The position numbers and the translations under genes were made by a program. Under the pieces are notes generated by a model. It searched no databases. It was not told the origin of the DNA and was given only the letters and a program-made list of their open reading frames with translations. Shown piece after piece: positions 1 to 11,399 of a DNA stretch of 64,000 nucleotides. Origin of the DNA: Otatea glauca (Eukaryota > Streptophyta > Magnoliopsida > Poales > Poaceae); NCBI GenBank assembly GCA_036346275.1, contig CM070726.1:29919410-29983409 (forward strand), given 5' to 3'. The first letter of the stretch is position 1; each line of letters begins with the position of its first letter.

Positions 1-3000
1 GTATGCTCACTGCCACCAATAGTCCCATGCACGGAGTATTAACCAAATGCCCTCACTCAAACAAATATGAGCCACCTAGTTGCACCGTACACACTTACGC
101 AACCGAGAGAGTCTCGATTCTTTTCCGAACAACCATACTGGGATTGAAACCAACCCATCCGGGCGTAGCATAGGCCGTCTGCCTTAGAACCTTGGTATCG
201 CCCGCACCCACCAAGGGGTGTGCGTCACAATAGTCAAGGAACGACGGTCGCACGTGCACACGCATCGGACGATTGAGAACAATTCTAGGTACCCGTATAT
301 GTGGCCGGCGCTAGTTTCCAAGATCAATGCCTATCGCCCACATATCCCGCATTCGAGATGTACCAATACTCATACACACCTGTCCAAGCATTTGACATAG
401 CAAAAACATTGACTAGAAGCTATTACAACTACTTAATATTACAAGTATGTGGCCGATTGGCCAAATATTACACATGAAAGTAATTTGCAGCAGAAATTAA
501 GCATGAAGCAAAAGTAGGACAGTGGTATGCCCATCCATAAACCCAAAGACAACCGACTAGGAAGAGCCCTAGTTCATCCATCCAAATAGTCATCGGACCC
601 CGGTGCGAAGTACGAATCATCGGAGATTTCTTCCATATCTTCGTCTATATATTATGAATTAAGCAACAGTAAGTACATGTATGTACTCGCAAGACTTTAA
701 TGTATGGAAATACAATACATGCAAGGTTAGTATAAGGATATCAAGCCTCTACACTAAGTTTCATTTTCAGCATAAAGTAGATTTTTTTTTCAAGAGAGTA
801 GTTCATTAAACGGTAATGAAATTTAAAAGGGCATTTGATATGAAACTAATAATAGTAAGTAAAGTTTAATACCCTCATTTCACAGCCCTCCTTGGTCATG
901 AACAGCGAGTAAAAACATAGACAACCTGGGCTCACAAATATACCAACCCATCACAACACCGATTCCAAACAATTCGCAAAAACAAGGCTATACTTGACAT
1001 TACTTCCCTGAGTTGCTCAAGACCGTGAGCACAACTAATTAATTAGATTTAAATCTCTGCAGAGAGTGTACACTTTACCCACATGACACATTCTAGCAAT
1101 CATGTCAACCATGTCTCGCGATACCTACAGTACCCGATTTGCTAGATTGTGACGAAACCGTTCAACAAGCTAAAGCCTAGCCTTGCACCAGCCCGGCAAT
1201 GAAAACCCTTGCCATAGTTTGGAAATCTGGACCCCGCACACACAGTACTAACGATGGTTTATACCCCATTGCGTTCTTTCCCTATGGCAAGGCATACACC
1301 GTTGTATTAGAATGCTTTAACCCCAACACCTCGATGAAGGGAGCACCTACGAGCGACACCGTTCCCCGGAGTGCCCTTACTACTTCGGTCTACCAAAATG
1401 CAAGGTTAAACTTTAGCTAATCTACTAAACTAAGGCTATCCCATACTAGCACATGTGGTTGCACTATTTCACTTAGGTGATAGCGTCAAGTTCGGTCCTT
1501 AATCAACCCGAGTGAGATTCTCCCCCTAACTACGCACGAGGTCCCTCCTCACACCTCAAGTTTAAACCGTAACTCGCCCGCATCTAAACCATAAGTTTTT
1601 TTTGGGTTGAATTTTTATCAAAATACATGGAGACCATAACTCGGCCCGTACCTTCAAAAATTGCTTAAGCCTGAATATAGGTGCAGCTCAACATTTAAAT
1701 AACATCCTAAGTGAGCTTGACTAAGCTTATGTATGTAGTACTTTGCTTTCATTACACGGAGTGACACTAACTAATGTCTAAACCATAAGCTAAGGTTACA
1801 TTGGTAGGTAAACAAGTGTCAAGGTATCGGCAATGCATACAAATGGGAAATATCTATCGTTACCCACAACATAGCAAGTTTAATATAAACATACACGCAT
1901 GCATATATCATTTGATAAAACAACATAAACATCATAAAATAATAGGATCAACATGATCAAAGGAGGGTGCTTGCCTTGCTGATCGTCGTCCGGTACGTAG
2001 TTTCGGTCATAGGTGAGGTCGTCGTCAACATATACTGAACCATCGGTATCTATTCGTTATTCAACAAGAAGCATGGCAAATAGCAAACAACAAATTTTCA
2101 ATAAGGGAAAAAATAAATCAAATGTACAAACCAAATAAAACTTACCAAAGGAGAATAGGGTTGTTTAGGTTTTCGTAGTTATCACTTTGTGCATGATATG
2201 GTTTCATTAGTTCTTTGTTCATGATTTGGCTCTTCTTATGTATATGCTACTTTTATTTTCTTGAATTCTGGAGGCTAAAATTATAATCATGTATAAGAAT
2301 ATTTTCGAATTCAAGAGGCTAAAATTATGTATTTTTATATTTATAATTTCAATTCTAGAGGCTAAAGCTATTTGGATTTATTACAATGTAAGATCTCATT
2401 ATCTTGAAGTGGTGTGTGTGTGTAAATGTAAGATATGTCTCAAGGGTTAAGTACAAGGTACCAACTAAGACATTTTAACCAAGGATTAATCTGGTAGAGC
2501 TACATGTTCACGATTTTTCAACAAATTAGGCTCTTATTCAAAAGGTATTAGAGACTATTTAGAATCTATACTACTACCTCAAAATTTAACACTATTTGAA
2601 TTGAATATGTGTAAACAGAGCATAAATCCTATATATTTTTGCATAAAAATAATTTGCACCATTTTAAAAGAATATGGGAATTGATTTCAACAAATTTGAA
2701 GTTTATTTGTACAAGTTATGATTATTTGAATTTTTGCATGTATTGAAATTGGCCTATTTAACCATTTGATACAAACTATGTCAAAATTTAAATATTTTTA
2801 TATATTTGGAAAGCTTGTGATCTCAGGAACATGTTGAAATTAGTTTCATCTTTTTTAGACTTGATTTGTGAAAATTTTGTATTATGCACATCTTTGGCCT
2901 AAAGCATATATTAGAGCTCATTTACTGCAGTGACAAGAAATAAAATATTTCTCCATATTTAGATTCTACATGATTTTACACAAATTTTTAAATTTGTTTC

Positions 3001-4489
3001 ACTAAATTCGGAGTTTTCTAGCAAAAGTTATAAGCATTTGAATCAGCTAGGGTTAATCAAATCACTAGAAATTAGAAAAAACTTCTGAAAATGGAAACTA
3101 CGCTTTCTCGTATGGAAAGAGGTTTTCCTTTTCGGTAAATGTTTAAATTAATTTTGCCACCTAACAGCTGGGGCCCGCTGTCAGTGACTGGGAGAGAGGA
3201 AGTGCGTGGGAGGTTGATAGGGCGGGCTCGCCTGCCAGCAGCACAGAACAGAGCAGCTTGGACCAAAGCCCGCCGTCGACGTAGCAGCGGCGGCGGAACC
3301 CGACCGGTGGTCAGTGAGCGAGAGGGTGTGTGCACCAACCTAGGGGACCGATCGGCGGTGGCTCAACGGCGGTGAGGAGTGCCGGCGGCGAAGAGGGGCA
3401 AAGCTTGGCTGAGGCAGCTGCTGGAGAGGAAGAAGAAGCATGTCTTGCGCTCGGCCGAGGTGGGGGAAGAACCAGGAGGTGGAGTTGAGCCGATTCGGCT
3501 ATCCCGGTGCAGCGAAGGAAGGTTGAGGCGCCTTGCCATCGTGCGGCCGGAGAGGAAAACAAAGATGGTCAAGGCGGCGGTCTTGCGGTCGATTTGAGAT
3601 GAAACCAAAGCCAGACAAGTGATCAGGGGGCTAAAGGGCTCCTTGCAGTGGAAAGAATCGGATTGCGAGCTCATCGGTGAAGACAATTACTTGTGCATGC
3701 CCGCCTACCTTTGCTCGAGCTCTCGGTGAACTTGCGCAGCGTGCTCGAGACAAGGTAAGCAGGTCAGCTGGCTTTAAGTGCTACGGAGTAGGTGAGGCGA
3801 GATTGGTGTGACAGAGTAGGTGAGGCCTGGCCGGCCGCGCCCGTGTGGCAGAATTTCTTTGTCGCGGCAGCGCGTGACAACGGGCTAGGATGTGTCGTGG
3901 CAGTGCCTAGGCAGAGGGGAGAGGAGAGGGGCTGGCCAGTGGGGCCAGTTGCCGGCGTGGCCCACTAGAAGAGACGGTGGGTCAGGCATTCCGTCAAATA
4001 CCACGGGCTTGTACTGTAGCATCGCAAGAATTTTGACAGAAACGGTTGGGGTAGTTGGTCAGCTCCAAAAATGGATTTAGGGTTTTGAAAATTTCTAGAA
4101 AATTTTTTGCAGGTACACTAGAGATTATAGTTTCCATTTTCTTTGGTTTCATTCAATTCCCTATTGTAGTTTTCAAATAAAAATTCTTGAAATTATGCTA
4201 TTTTCAAACAGTTTTTCAATTTTTAGGGTACCTAAATATTGTGCAAAATTTTTAAAAAATTTATATTTATTCATAAAAATTTCTATAGTATTTTATAAAA
4301 TTATTTTATAGGTTGTGTTGTTTGAGATTTTTACATATTTCTTTTAGATGTGTTAAATTGGGTGAATAAGGACATTAAAAGCAACAAAATAAAGTCTACA
4401 AATACATGATATTCAAAAGAAAATCCAAATAAGCACTAAAAGCATGCTCATCCACTTTATTCCATTTTTCTAAATTTTTAGGATGTTAC
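1..4489 (+). repeat. Long LTR-like sequence, copy A (left part may lie outside the window)
   Basis: This stretch has no convincing gene. It shares ordered landmarks with two other copies in the window (7603-8988 continued at 20616, and 26836-33073): a 'ttgcagcag' block near 490, a 'ctttacccacatgaca' block near 1075, a 'gatcaacatgatcaaagg' block near 1950, a GC-rich middle at 3150-3990 and an AT-rich end finishing 'aggatgttaca' at about 4489. That order of an AT-rich start, GC-rich middle, AT-rich end and a terminal ...ACA fits a long LTR of a grass Ty3/gypsy (probably chromovirus-type) element in plus orientation. No primer-binding site follows the end, so this is a solo or broken copy. The first 200-350 bases may not belong to it. 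Open reading frames of up to 107 codons in the GC-rich part are chance. Confidence 0.55.
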
Positions 4490-4490
4490 A

Positions 4491-5640
4491 TTGAGGTTGA
4501 TCAAGTGTCTAATAGCTCAGCTTGAATGCACACACTTGAATTCTCTCAACAACTCACAAAATGTAAATTAAATGCACTAGAGATGATGATAGACTTGCAA
4601 GAGCTCACAAATATGCAATGAATATCCAAGAGTATCCTCTTGCTGCAGGTGGGGGTGTATTTGTAGCCCCCATCAACAAATCTAGCCATTGCCACCTAAT
4701 TTCTAAAAAATTGAGGAAAGTCGGCTCAATGGTCGCTTGTAGCATTTAATGCTGAGAGGAACTAGCCGTAGCTATAATACTCCGGTACTACCGCCCATGT
4801 AGGACCGGTATTGCCGGCCACAAGCACCCAGAAATGTGCATTTCACCCTTTTCTGGAAATAAACTATCGTGCATTTTTGTCGGTACTGCCGCATCTGCGG
4901 TAGTACCGCTCCCAAATAGGCCGTAGTGCCACTCGAAAGAAAACCCAGAAAATGCACCGTTTTGGAAAACAGCTACCGACCATTATGGCTGGTACTACCG
5001 CACCTGCGACAGTACTGCACTAAGTGGGTTGGTAGTACTGGCCTGAGCACACCCCAAAAACATCCATTCTGTTAAAGAACTACCGTCCACTGGGCTGGTA
5101 CTACCGCACCTGCGGCAGTACCGCTCCTAGATGGTTGGTAGTGCCGGCCAGGCATAACATCAAAAACAGCCTTCTCTATTAAATAACTAACAGGCCCTTG
5201 AGTTGGTATTGTCGTCCTTGCGGCAGTACCGCTCCTAGATGGTCGGTAGCGCCAACAATACAGATTTTCTGACAAATACACATGCCTAAAGTATGAGCAT
5301 TAATTTTGAGCCCTTAACACGAAATTAACTTCAAGCTACTAGCCAAAAGTCACTCTTAATAGTATGTCTCCTATACTAGCAACCTGATCTTTTCTCCAAA
5401 CACCTAGATCAGCAAAAATCTAGAAAAAGATCCTTACAAATTATACCTTTGTGTTAGCTTGATGTTCCAATTTCCTTATAGCTCAATAATTTCATCATTT
5501 GATAGGACCAACCTATTTTTCATAGCCTCAAGAAAAATTGTTAATCCTCAAAACATGATTGTCATTAATTACCAAAACTAAAAACAAAATGTGGGGCCTA
5601 GATGCTTAAATCCCATAGTCACCCCTCCAGGGCTACAATT
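4491..5640 (-). mobile_element. Copia-type LTR fragment, reverse orientation
   Basis: Read on the minus strand, this begins near 5620 with 'gcatctaggcccc', close to the start 'gcatctaggctcc' of the solo LTR at 27550. It continues with 'ttggtaattaatgac' and ends in a stretch rich in 'gttgagagaattcaagtg'. The usual C-rich end of this LTR type ('ttcacccccc...') is missing, so the 3' end is cut where it meets copy A. Inside is an array of short palindromes, annotated separately. No target duplication was found. The family assignment (Ty1/copia, SIRE/Maximus-like) is inferred from resemblance to the two intact solo LTRs in this window. Confidence 0.5.
4777..5255. repeat. Array of about five short palindromes in the copia-type LTR fragment
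   Basis: Units centred near 4790, 4890, 5000, 5105 and 5215, about 100 bp apart, each contain 'ggtactaccgc' followed within a few bases by its near-complement 'gcggcagtacc'. Between units the motif 'ggttggtagtgccgg' recurs. Each unit can fold into a GC-rich hairpin in an otherwise AT-rich region. The unit differs in sequence from the arrays of the solo LTRs at 27550 and 39111, but the architecture is the same. Confidence 0.75.
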
Positions 5641-5643
5641 TCC

Positions 5644-5786
5644 CACCACCAAGTCGGTGAGCTATATTACATATTTATCAGCTACTTCCTCCGATGAATA
5701 TGTAATATAGCTTCCAGAGAGTCGATATCTGATAAATATGTAATATAGCTCACCTATCAGCTACCACCAAGTCGGTGAGCTATATT
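5644..5786. repeat. Perfect 26-bp inverted repeat plus flanking direct repeat
   Basis: Positions 5656-5681 and 5729-5754 are exact reverse complements over 26 bases, with a 47-base loop that holds a third partial copy ('atgtaatatagct'). The phrase 'ccaccaagtcggtgagctat' occurs at about 5647 and again at about 5764, so a direct repeat brackets the hairpin. This could be a tiny hairpin insertion with duplicated flank, or the edge of the foldback element that follows. Confidence 0.7.
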
Positions 5787-6195
5787 AATTTTGAGTTTGA
5801 GAGGAAGGGGATGAAAGAGGTGATGCCACTTGTCACAAGAAGAGGGTCTTTGAAGGATAAGCAAAGTAAGGGAAGGAAGAAGTTGATGCCGCTTGTCACA
5901 AGGAGAGAGCCTTTGAGAAGGAGTGCTGCCACTTGTTATAAGGAGGAGTCTTGGTGAGGGTGACCTTAAATTAGCAATTCTCTTTAAGGTCATCCTCACC
6001 AAAGATTTGGTAATGATACCTTCTCCTTATGATAAGTGTTAGCATCTCCCCCTCAAAGGAGCATCACCTCCTTCCTTCCCCCACTTTCCTTCTCTCTTAA
6101 ATGCACTCTCTTTGTGACAAGTGGTATTACCTCATCCATCCCCTTTCCTCATCAATTCCCTTCCACTCAAACTGAAAATAATTTTTGTATTTCAA
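5785..6195. mobile_element. Foldback/MITE-like element of about 400 bp
   Basis: The left arm (5785-5970) reads 'gagtttgagaggaagggg', 'gatgccacttgtcacaag' and 'ggtgagggtgacctta'. The right arm (5980-6190) carries the complements in reverse order: 'taaggtcatcctcacc', 'gtgacaagtggtatta' and 'atcccctttcctcat', then 'actcaaactgaaaat'. The whole segment is therefore one long imperfect hairpin centred near 5975. The internal motif 'gccacttgtcacaag' is itself repeated about three times in the left arm. No transposase is present and no clear target duplication was found. Related words recur at 6850-6905, so a second diverged arm may lie there. Confidence 0.65.
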
Positions 6196-6770
6196 AATTT
6201 CCCCTCAAGTTTTTTAAAACAAGTATCTTTTAACCACTTTCGAAATTTGTTTAAGCGAATTTTCGAACCAAAAGCTTGTTGAATAGAAAATTTCCGATCT
6301 GGAAGTTTTTGAATTGAATGTTTTCGGGGTTGAAACTTTTTTATTTTAAATTTTTTCGAGTAGAAACTTTCTAATTTAAAATTTGTTGATTTAAATTTTT
6401 TCAAGTTAAACTTTTCGATTTGAAATTTTTTGATTGAAATTTTTTCGAGTTGAATTTTCAATCGAAACTTTTGGAACCGATAGTTTTTTTAATCGAAAAT
6501 TTTCAAACCGAAAGGTTTTGAATTGAAAGTTTTTTTAGTTGGAACTTTCCGAGTTGAAACTTTTCGATTTGAAATTTTTCTATTTAAAACTTTTCATGTA
6601 GAAACTTTCAGAGTTGAAACTTTTTCGATTTGAAACTTTTCGAGTTGAAACTTTCTAGTTTGAAATTATTTTATTTAATTTTTTAGTTTTAAATTTTGAG
6701 TCTAATTTTTTCCGTGTTGAAACTTCCTATTTAAATTTTTCAATGTTTAAATGTTCTAAATTTTGTGTTA
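6195..6770. repeat. Degenerate short tandem repeat (ttttcgagttgaaac type)
   Basis: This region consists of loosely repeated 14-18-base words such as 'cgagttgaaactttt' and 'cgatttgaaattttt', dozens of copies with drift. It produces a spurious lysine/phenylalanine-rich open frame on the minus strand. It lies between the foldback element and an LTR end. Confidence 0.7.
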
Positions 6771-7068
6771 GAGTGGGAAGAAGGGGGTTGGAGAAGTGAA
6801 TAGGGAAAAAGGAAGGGGTGGATGGAATAAATGACACATGCCGTGCTAGAAAGGTGTCCTTAAATTTGTCAGTTTGAGGTTAACCTCAAAATAGTCATAC
6901 CCTTAAGTTATATCCTGTACTACTGACTAAAGCATCAACGAAATCAAATCAATGTGTTTTCCCATCTCCTTTCTCTTGTTCTATCCAATTTTCTATCAGT
7001 TATTGAGTTGACCCAATTTGTTTCTCCTGATCAGTAGCGAGTTCTCTAGCTACGATTAGGTTGTTACA
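6771..7068 (+). repeat. 3' end remnant of a long LTR
   Basis: The segment ends 'aggttgttaca' at 7068 and is followed three to four bases later by a primer-binding-site-like sequence, so it is the 3' end of an LTR in plus orientation. Only the last few hundred bases remain; the rest was lost or replaced by the short-repeat block upstream. Positions 6840-6905 share words with the foldback element at 5785-6195. Confidence 0.45.
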
Positions 7069-7072
7069 ATTT

Positions 7073-7085
7073 TGGTACCAGGGCC
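7073..7085 (+). other. Primer-binding-site-like sequence (initiator tRNA-Met type)
   Basis: 'tggtaccagggcc' follows the LTR end at 7068 and matches the plant initiator-tRNA-Met-complementary site (TGGTATCAGAGC type) except at two or three positions. It marks the start of the internal region of an LTR element whose gag fragment follows. Confidence 0.55.
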
Positions 7086-7200
7086 ACAAAATCTACGGAA
7101 AAAAAACATGCAATCTGTGAAATCCCTAGAAAGGTAGGTGACCAAATCAATCCCATAATCCCGATCTAAGGTTGGATCGACGGGAGAAGTATTCACTACG

Positions 7201-7600
7201 GTGCCCAAGAAACATTCTCTCCAAACCCGGCAAATCATCATGGCGATTGAGGACAGTGTCGGTCAGATTCAAACACAATTGGGTGAAATACTTTTCCATT
7301 TCGATACACGATTGGTGAAACTCGAGCAATTGATAACGGAGTTGAAGCATTTGGTGCAACAAGTAGAGATTCAGCTGGACACTTTAGATGAAGTGAAGCG
7401 TGCTCACGCGTAGTTTTCCAGATTGTCAACAGCCCCACCACAACCGCAGCAAGAACAGCTGCCCTGGCTGCTGGTTCCAAAGGAAGCTGGTCAGGTCACA
7501 ACAATTGTTCCTCCTGATATGCTCACAAATCATGAACTGCCGTTGTTTCCAAAAAATTATATGTCAACTACAGTTTTGTGATTGAATTCCCCAATCATAT
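7201..7600 (+). pseudogene. 5' gag fragment of a Ty3/gypsy-type element (copy 1)
   Basis: A plus-strand frame encodes 'LQTRQIIMAIEDSVGQIQ', then a hydrophilic heptad-rich segment with 'QLGEI', 'FDTRLVKLEQ' and 'LVQQVEIQLDTL', and stops after about 70 codons at 7413. Placed just behind an LTR end and tRNA-Met-type binding site, it is the amino-terminal part of a gag, probably a coiled-coil segment. A near-identical stretch occurs at 21609-21920. Similarity between the copies continues past the stop into 'cagattgtca' and 'acaattgttcctcctg', so both are broken copies of one gag. No downstream pol is attached. Confidence 0.55.
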
Positions 7601-7602
7601 AC

Positions 7603-8988
7603 TGCACTAGTCCATGATCACGCTAGTACACATAGGCTCAACATCGGTAAATATCACAATCATACACAGCGAAAACATTATGAAAGACATCATATATTAA
7701 ATAATACTAGTTGAATGATCTTATGGTCAACTTACATGACTATGCCTCGCAAGGCTGAATAACATATTAAACTGCAGCGGAATGAAAACATAGACAACAC
7801 TTTAGTATACCACAGGCAACTGACAAGGCTTGTGCCCTAAACATTCGTCTACTCCTGGCATTACTTTTCCAGCATGGATGTATACTCCTCAACTGGTGAT
7901 GTTGTTTTGGGCAAGGGTGAGTACTTAAAGCACTCAACAAGTTGTATACAGAATGCAATTCTATGTAACTATATGCAAGGCTTATTCCAAAGGTAGGCTA
8001 TTATGGCTATTTTGCAATAAGCAGCATTTATGAACAAATATAATAAATAGATTGTAAAGACTGTAAAACAAATAACAGTAATAGATAGATTCAAAATTTC
8101 TCAAGTAAACCAAGTTTCCAATCCTATGTCAAGTTCCAACCTTCCATATGGCCATCCCGCCATCCCAACCAAGTTTTCCATTTATTTAAACTAACCCTTA
8201 ACTGTAATTCCCGAGCATTGCTCAATACCGCGAGCACGGCTATTCGAATAGATTCACACTCTGCAGAGGTTATGCACTTTACCCACACGACATGATCGTC
8301 TCTTGTTGCCAAGCTATTGACACACTTCTTTTGGTGTGTCGGCAGAGAGACCTTTACAATGCGCTGCCTTAACCCAGTACTACCCGATAAGGTCTCAACA
8401 CTGGTGGGTTTGAAAACCACAACCAGGGCCCCCCTCTTGCGCCATGTGAGTTGCTCCATAACTCGTAAACTCACACCGCCATTGATAGTACCAAGCTAAG
8501 ACATCACAAATTAATTAGCTAGGCTGTCCCATGCCAGACATGTGGTTGCATGATTGACTCAAGTCAAAGGCTTGCAAGGTTAAGTCCTTAGAATGATTGA
8601 AGCAAGACTTCCACATACCCTCTACCCATCGGGCCCACCTTGGCATACTCGCCCCTTGTCACTTGCTCCAATCTAAGTAATTATCACCCCAGTTGATTAC
8701 CAAGCACCACGTGCCATCAATAATTCAATATCGTTGCGTGACATCTATCGCCACAACAACTCAATCTCATCGTGTGACCACACATGACACACAAATTCAT
8801 ATCATTGTTCCATATTCCATTAGTCAAGATTAAACATTAATGATTCAAGTACATGTGATGACGTGGCATGGCTATGCAACTATGATGTTCTAACCTTCCC
8901 GTGTTGATTTCAGTACCAATCAACTATAGTGAACCAATCTAGGGTGACAATAGATCATGGCATACAAATGATAAGGTAGGTTATAGAT
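7603..8988 (+). repeat. Long LTR-like sequence, copy B, left part
   Basis: This starts 'tgcactagtccatgatc', parallel to the start of copy C at 26836. It shares 'aaactgcagcggaa' (near 7770), 'accacaggcaactgacaagg' (near 7810) and 'ctttacccacacgacatgatcgt' (near 8278) with the other copies. It is interrupted at 8988 by the Tat element, and its continuation resumes at 20616. It contains no credible gene; the minus-strand 116-codon frame here is chance. Confidence 0.6.
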
Positions 8989-9533
8989 TGTGGAATATAA
9001 GAACCCGGGTACTCTCATGACAAGCCCAAGAGGGAGGCCCAGAAGATACTCCCCACGTCAGGCCCTGCTGCCGTGTGCAAGGGGACATATCCTAAAGGAA
9101 GTTGAACTTATATTTAGATATGATAGATACGGTTGTAATCCGAGTCGTTAATAGGGTAGATAAAGATGTAAGCTCTATCCTATTAACTGACTAGAATCTT
9201 GTAACCGATCGGAATCTCCAAACCGATCAAGACTCTGTAAGCCGCCCCACCCCCGCTATATAAGGGAGAGGGCGGACAACAACATAGGGATCCGATCATC
9301 CAAGCATAGAGCAATCAAGCCATAGAGCATAGAACACTTCATATTGCCCAGAGCATATTGTGCGTTGAGCAACCCCGGATCCAAGAGATCCATATAATCC
9401 CAACACACGGGACTAGGGTATTACCTCCATTGCTGAGGGCCTGAACCTGTATAAACCCCTTGTTCTGTGTGACCATTAAGTTTGAGATCAAGCGCCTACC
9501 CCATAAATTCATTGCCGACTACAAAAGTTGACA
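8989..9533 (+). repeat. 5' LTR of the Tat element
   Basis: The LTR starts 'tgtggaatataagaac' and ends 'aaaagttgaca'. It is co-linear without gaps with 20071-20615. A TATA-like 'ctatataag' lies at 9256-9264. Downstream of it, 'atagagcaatcaagccatag' and related words probably lie in the transcribed R/U5 part. Confidence 0.95.
9256..9264 (+). promoter_or_regulatory. TATA box of the 5' LTR
   Basis: 'ctatataag' within a GC-rich context ('cccccgctatataaggg') is the only strong TATA motif in the LTR and has an exact counterpart in the 3' LTR at 20338-20346. Transcription of the genomic RNA would be expected to start some 30 bases downstream. Confidence 0.7.
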
Positions 9534-9553
9534 GTTGGCGCGCCAGGTAGGGG
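9534..9553 (+). other. Primer-binding site of the Tat element
   Basis: 'gttggcgcgccaggtagggg' directly abuts the 5' LTR. This kind of sequence is found at the same place in other grass Tat-type elements. I did not determine which tRNA it matches. An apparent open frame beginning at 9535 uses a TTG and simply reads through this site. Confidence 0.65.
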
Positions 9554-9582
9554 AAGCGCTCCAATCTGTTCCTACAGACTCG

Positions 9583-11150
9583 ATGGCATCAACCGGCAGA
9601 TTCATCGCCACCTTTGTCTCCAGCCAGGCTTTTCGCTTCGGAAGCCTAGACTTCGTCGCTGACATGCACGGAGAGCTTGTCCGCCTGGATCAAAACCAGA
9701 TCCAATCTGGTACAACCCAGGACGAACCATCCCAGGTACATTGCTCTGACTTACCCGGAAAACCAGTCGGCGCCATCAGGTACGGCGGCAATTTTCGCGG
9801 CGTCTTTTCGATTGAAGGACAGAAAACTGATCTACACCAAGAAGACCAAGAGGCCGCGGAAGAAAATCGTAAGCGTAAGGGCAAGGAGGTAAACGCTCGA
9901 TCTCTTCGATCACTGGGCCGCAATGTCCGCGAGGAGATCTTGCAGTCTAAGTTGGGAGACCAGACCATTTTTTGAACACCGATGCAGAACGTCGTCGCCT
10001 CCAAGACGCTCCTTGACACACTAGACCCGATGATAGCATCGGACAGCCCAGCAGCCCCGATCGTGGCCCACATTAAAGCCATGGTGACGACGGCAGCAAT
10101 CCAGCAAACCCAGGAAAGACCGCCGGTGGACAAAGCACACTCGCGCTCCCACGCAGCCACTCGCGTCGCCAAGAGCGACCGCAACCACGGAACAACGGCG
10201 ATCGGCGCGCCGCGCCGCCATCGAGACGCCGACAAATCCTCGATCGTGACCTCCGCCAGAACCTCACGGCCAGGCGACGGGAGCGAGACGAGGAGGAAAA
10301 GCGCGGTTTGGCGTGAGTTACGATCGACGGAACGACCGCAACGACCGCAGAACTCATCACCGCCAGGGGATAAGCGACGACGAGGATCGAGTCATGAACT
10401 CACCACGCCGTACCCCACCCCGTGCGTTAATCATCATCAAGATGTAAGATCGCGCGATGGAGTCCTCCTCACCAAAGCACGAAAAATCCATCGACGGGAT
10501 TCAGGCGTTTACTCCTCGGTTACACCGAGTGATATGGCCCGAGGGTTTCAACCCAAAGGGCATCATAAAGTTCGACGGAGAGCGAGATCCGGAGGCTTGG
10601 CTGCAGGTTTACGCCTTAGCGATTAAAGCACTGGGAAATCGATCGTTATGGCAAACTATTTGCCACCAATCTCACCCCACCACTCAAGCATGGCTCACAG
10701 GGCTCCCTGCGAACTCGGTGGATTCCTGGAGCGATCTTTGCGATCAGTTCATTGCCAATTTCCAGGGGACTTACGAACGGCCTAGCACTCCGTGGGATCT
10801 GTACCAACTGCACCAGAAGAAGGATGAGACGCTGAGGGATTTCATCCGGCGCTTCATGCAGAAGAAAAACACCGTCAGGGACGTGTCCGAGGCGGTAGTG
10901 GTAGCGGCCTTCCAAAAAGGGGTAAGTGATCCTGATTTAATAAAAAGATGTCCAGGAAACCCTCGACTTCTGTGAAGGAAATGTTCGCATTAGCCGACCG
11001 CTATGCGACGGCCTCGACGCCCTAGCCGAAGGCCAGAAGACCGCCGCCGCAAAAGAGCAGAGGTGACAAGCCGAGTCATCAAAACACAAAGACAAGAAGC
11101 GGAAGGGTGAAGAAGCGTAGCAACGACAGAGCATAATCGCCCCGAGCCGC
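9583..11150 (+). pseudogene. gag of the Tat element (broken)
   Basis: The first plausible start is the ATG at 9583 ('MASTGRFIATF'). The frame stops at 9975, is open again from 9982 in a basic, proline- and arginine-rich stretch, and the core gag domain lies in yet another frame from about 10457 to 10975. The core shows 'FDGERDPEAWLQVYA', 'WLTGLPANSVDSWSDLCDQF' and 'LRDFIRRFMQKKNTV', typical of the retrotransposon gag family (PF03732). After 10975 the frame is lost although gag-like sequence ('MFALADRYATAS') continues. The product would package genomic RNA in virus-like particles, but at least three frame changes make this copy non-functional. Confidence 0.85.
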
Positions 11151-11399
11151 ACGGAGGAGGCGCCGACTACTGACGCGCCGTCATGGAGGCGATTGCCATT
11201 TCCACCCTAAAGGAAAGTACGCACCAAGGATCGCTTCACTCAAGCGTTTTGCACGCGAGTCACCGCAACCGGCCCGACCAAGGCGGCGCTCTGCGAAAAA
11301 GAAGGATCTCCGGACGAAGAAGACTTCCAGAACCCGAGCAGAGCTGAACTACATCTACGGGGCTCAACAGATATGAGTCCGAAGAAAGCAAAACTTACC

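Noticed and set aside
6192..6461. 89-codon Lys/Phe-rich minus-strand frame
   Set aside because: Product of a degenerate short tandem repeat.
9535..9582. Upstream extension of gag beginning at 9535
   Set aside because: It uses TTG as a start and covers the primer-binding site; the ATG at 9583 fits better.
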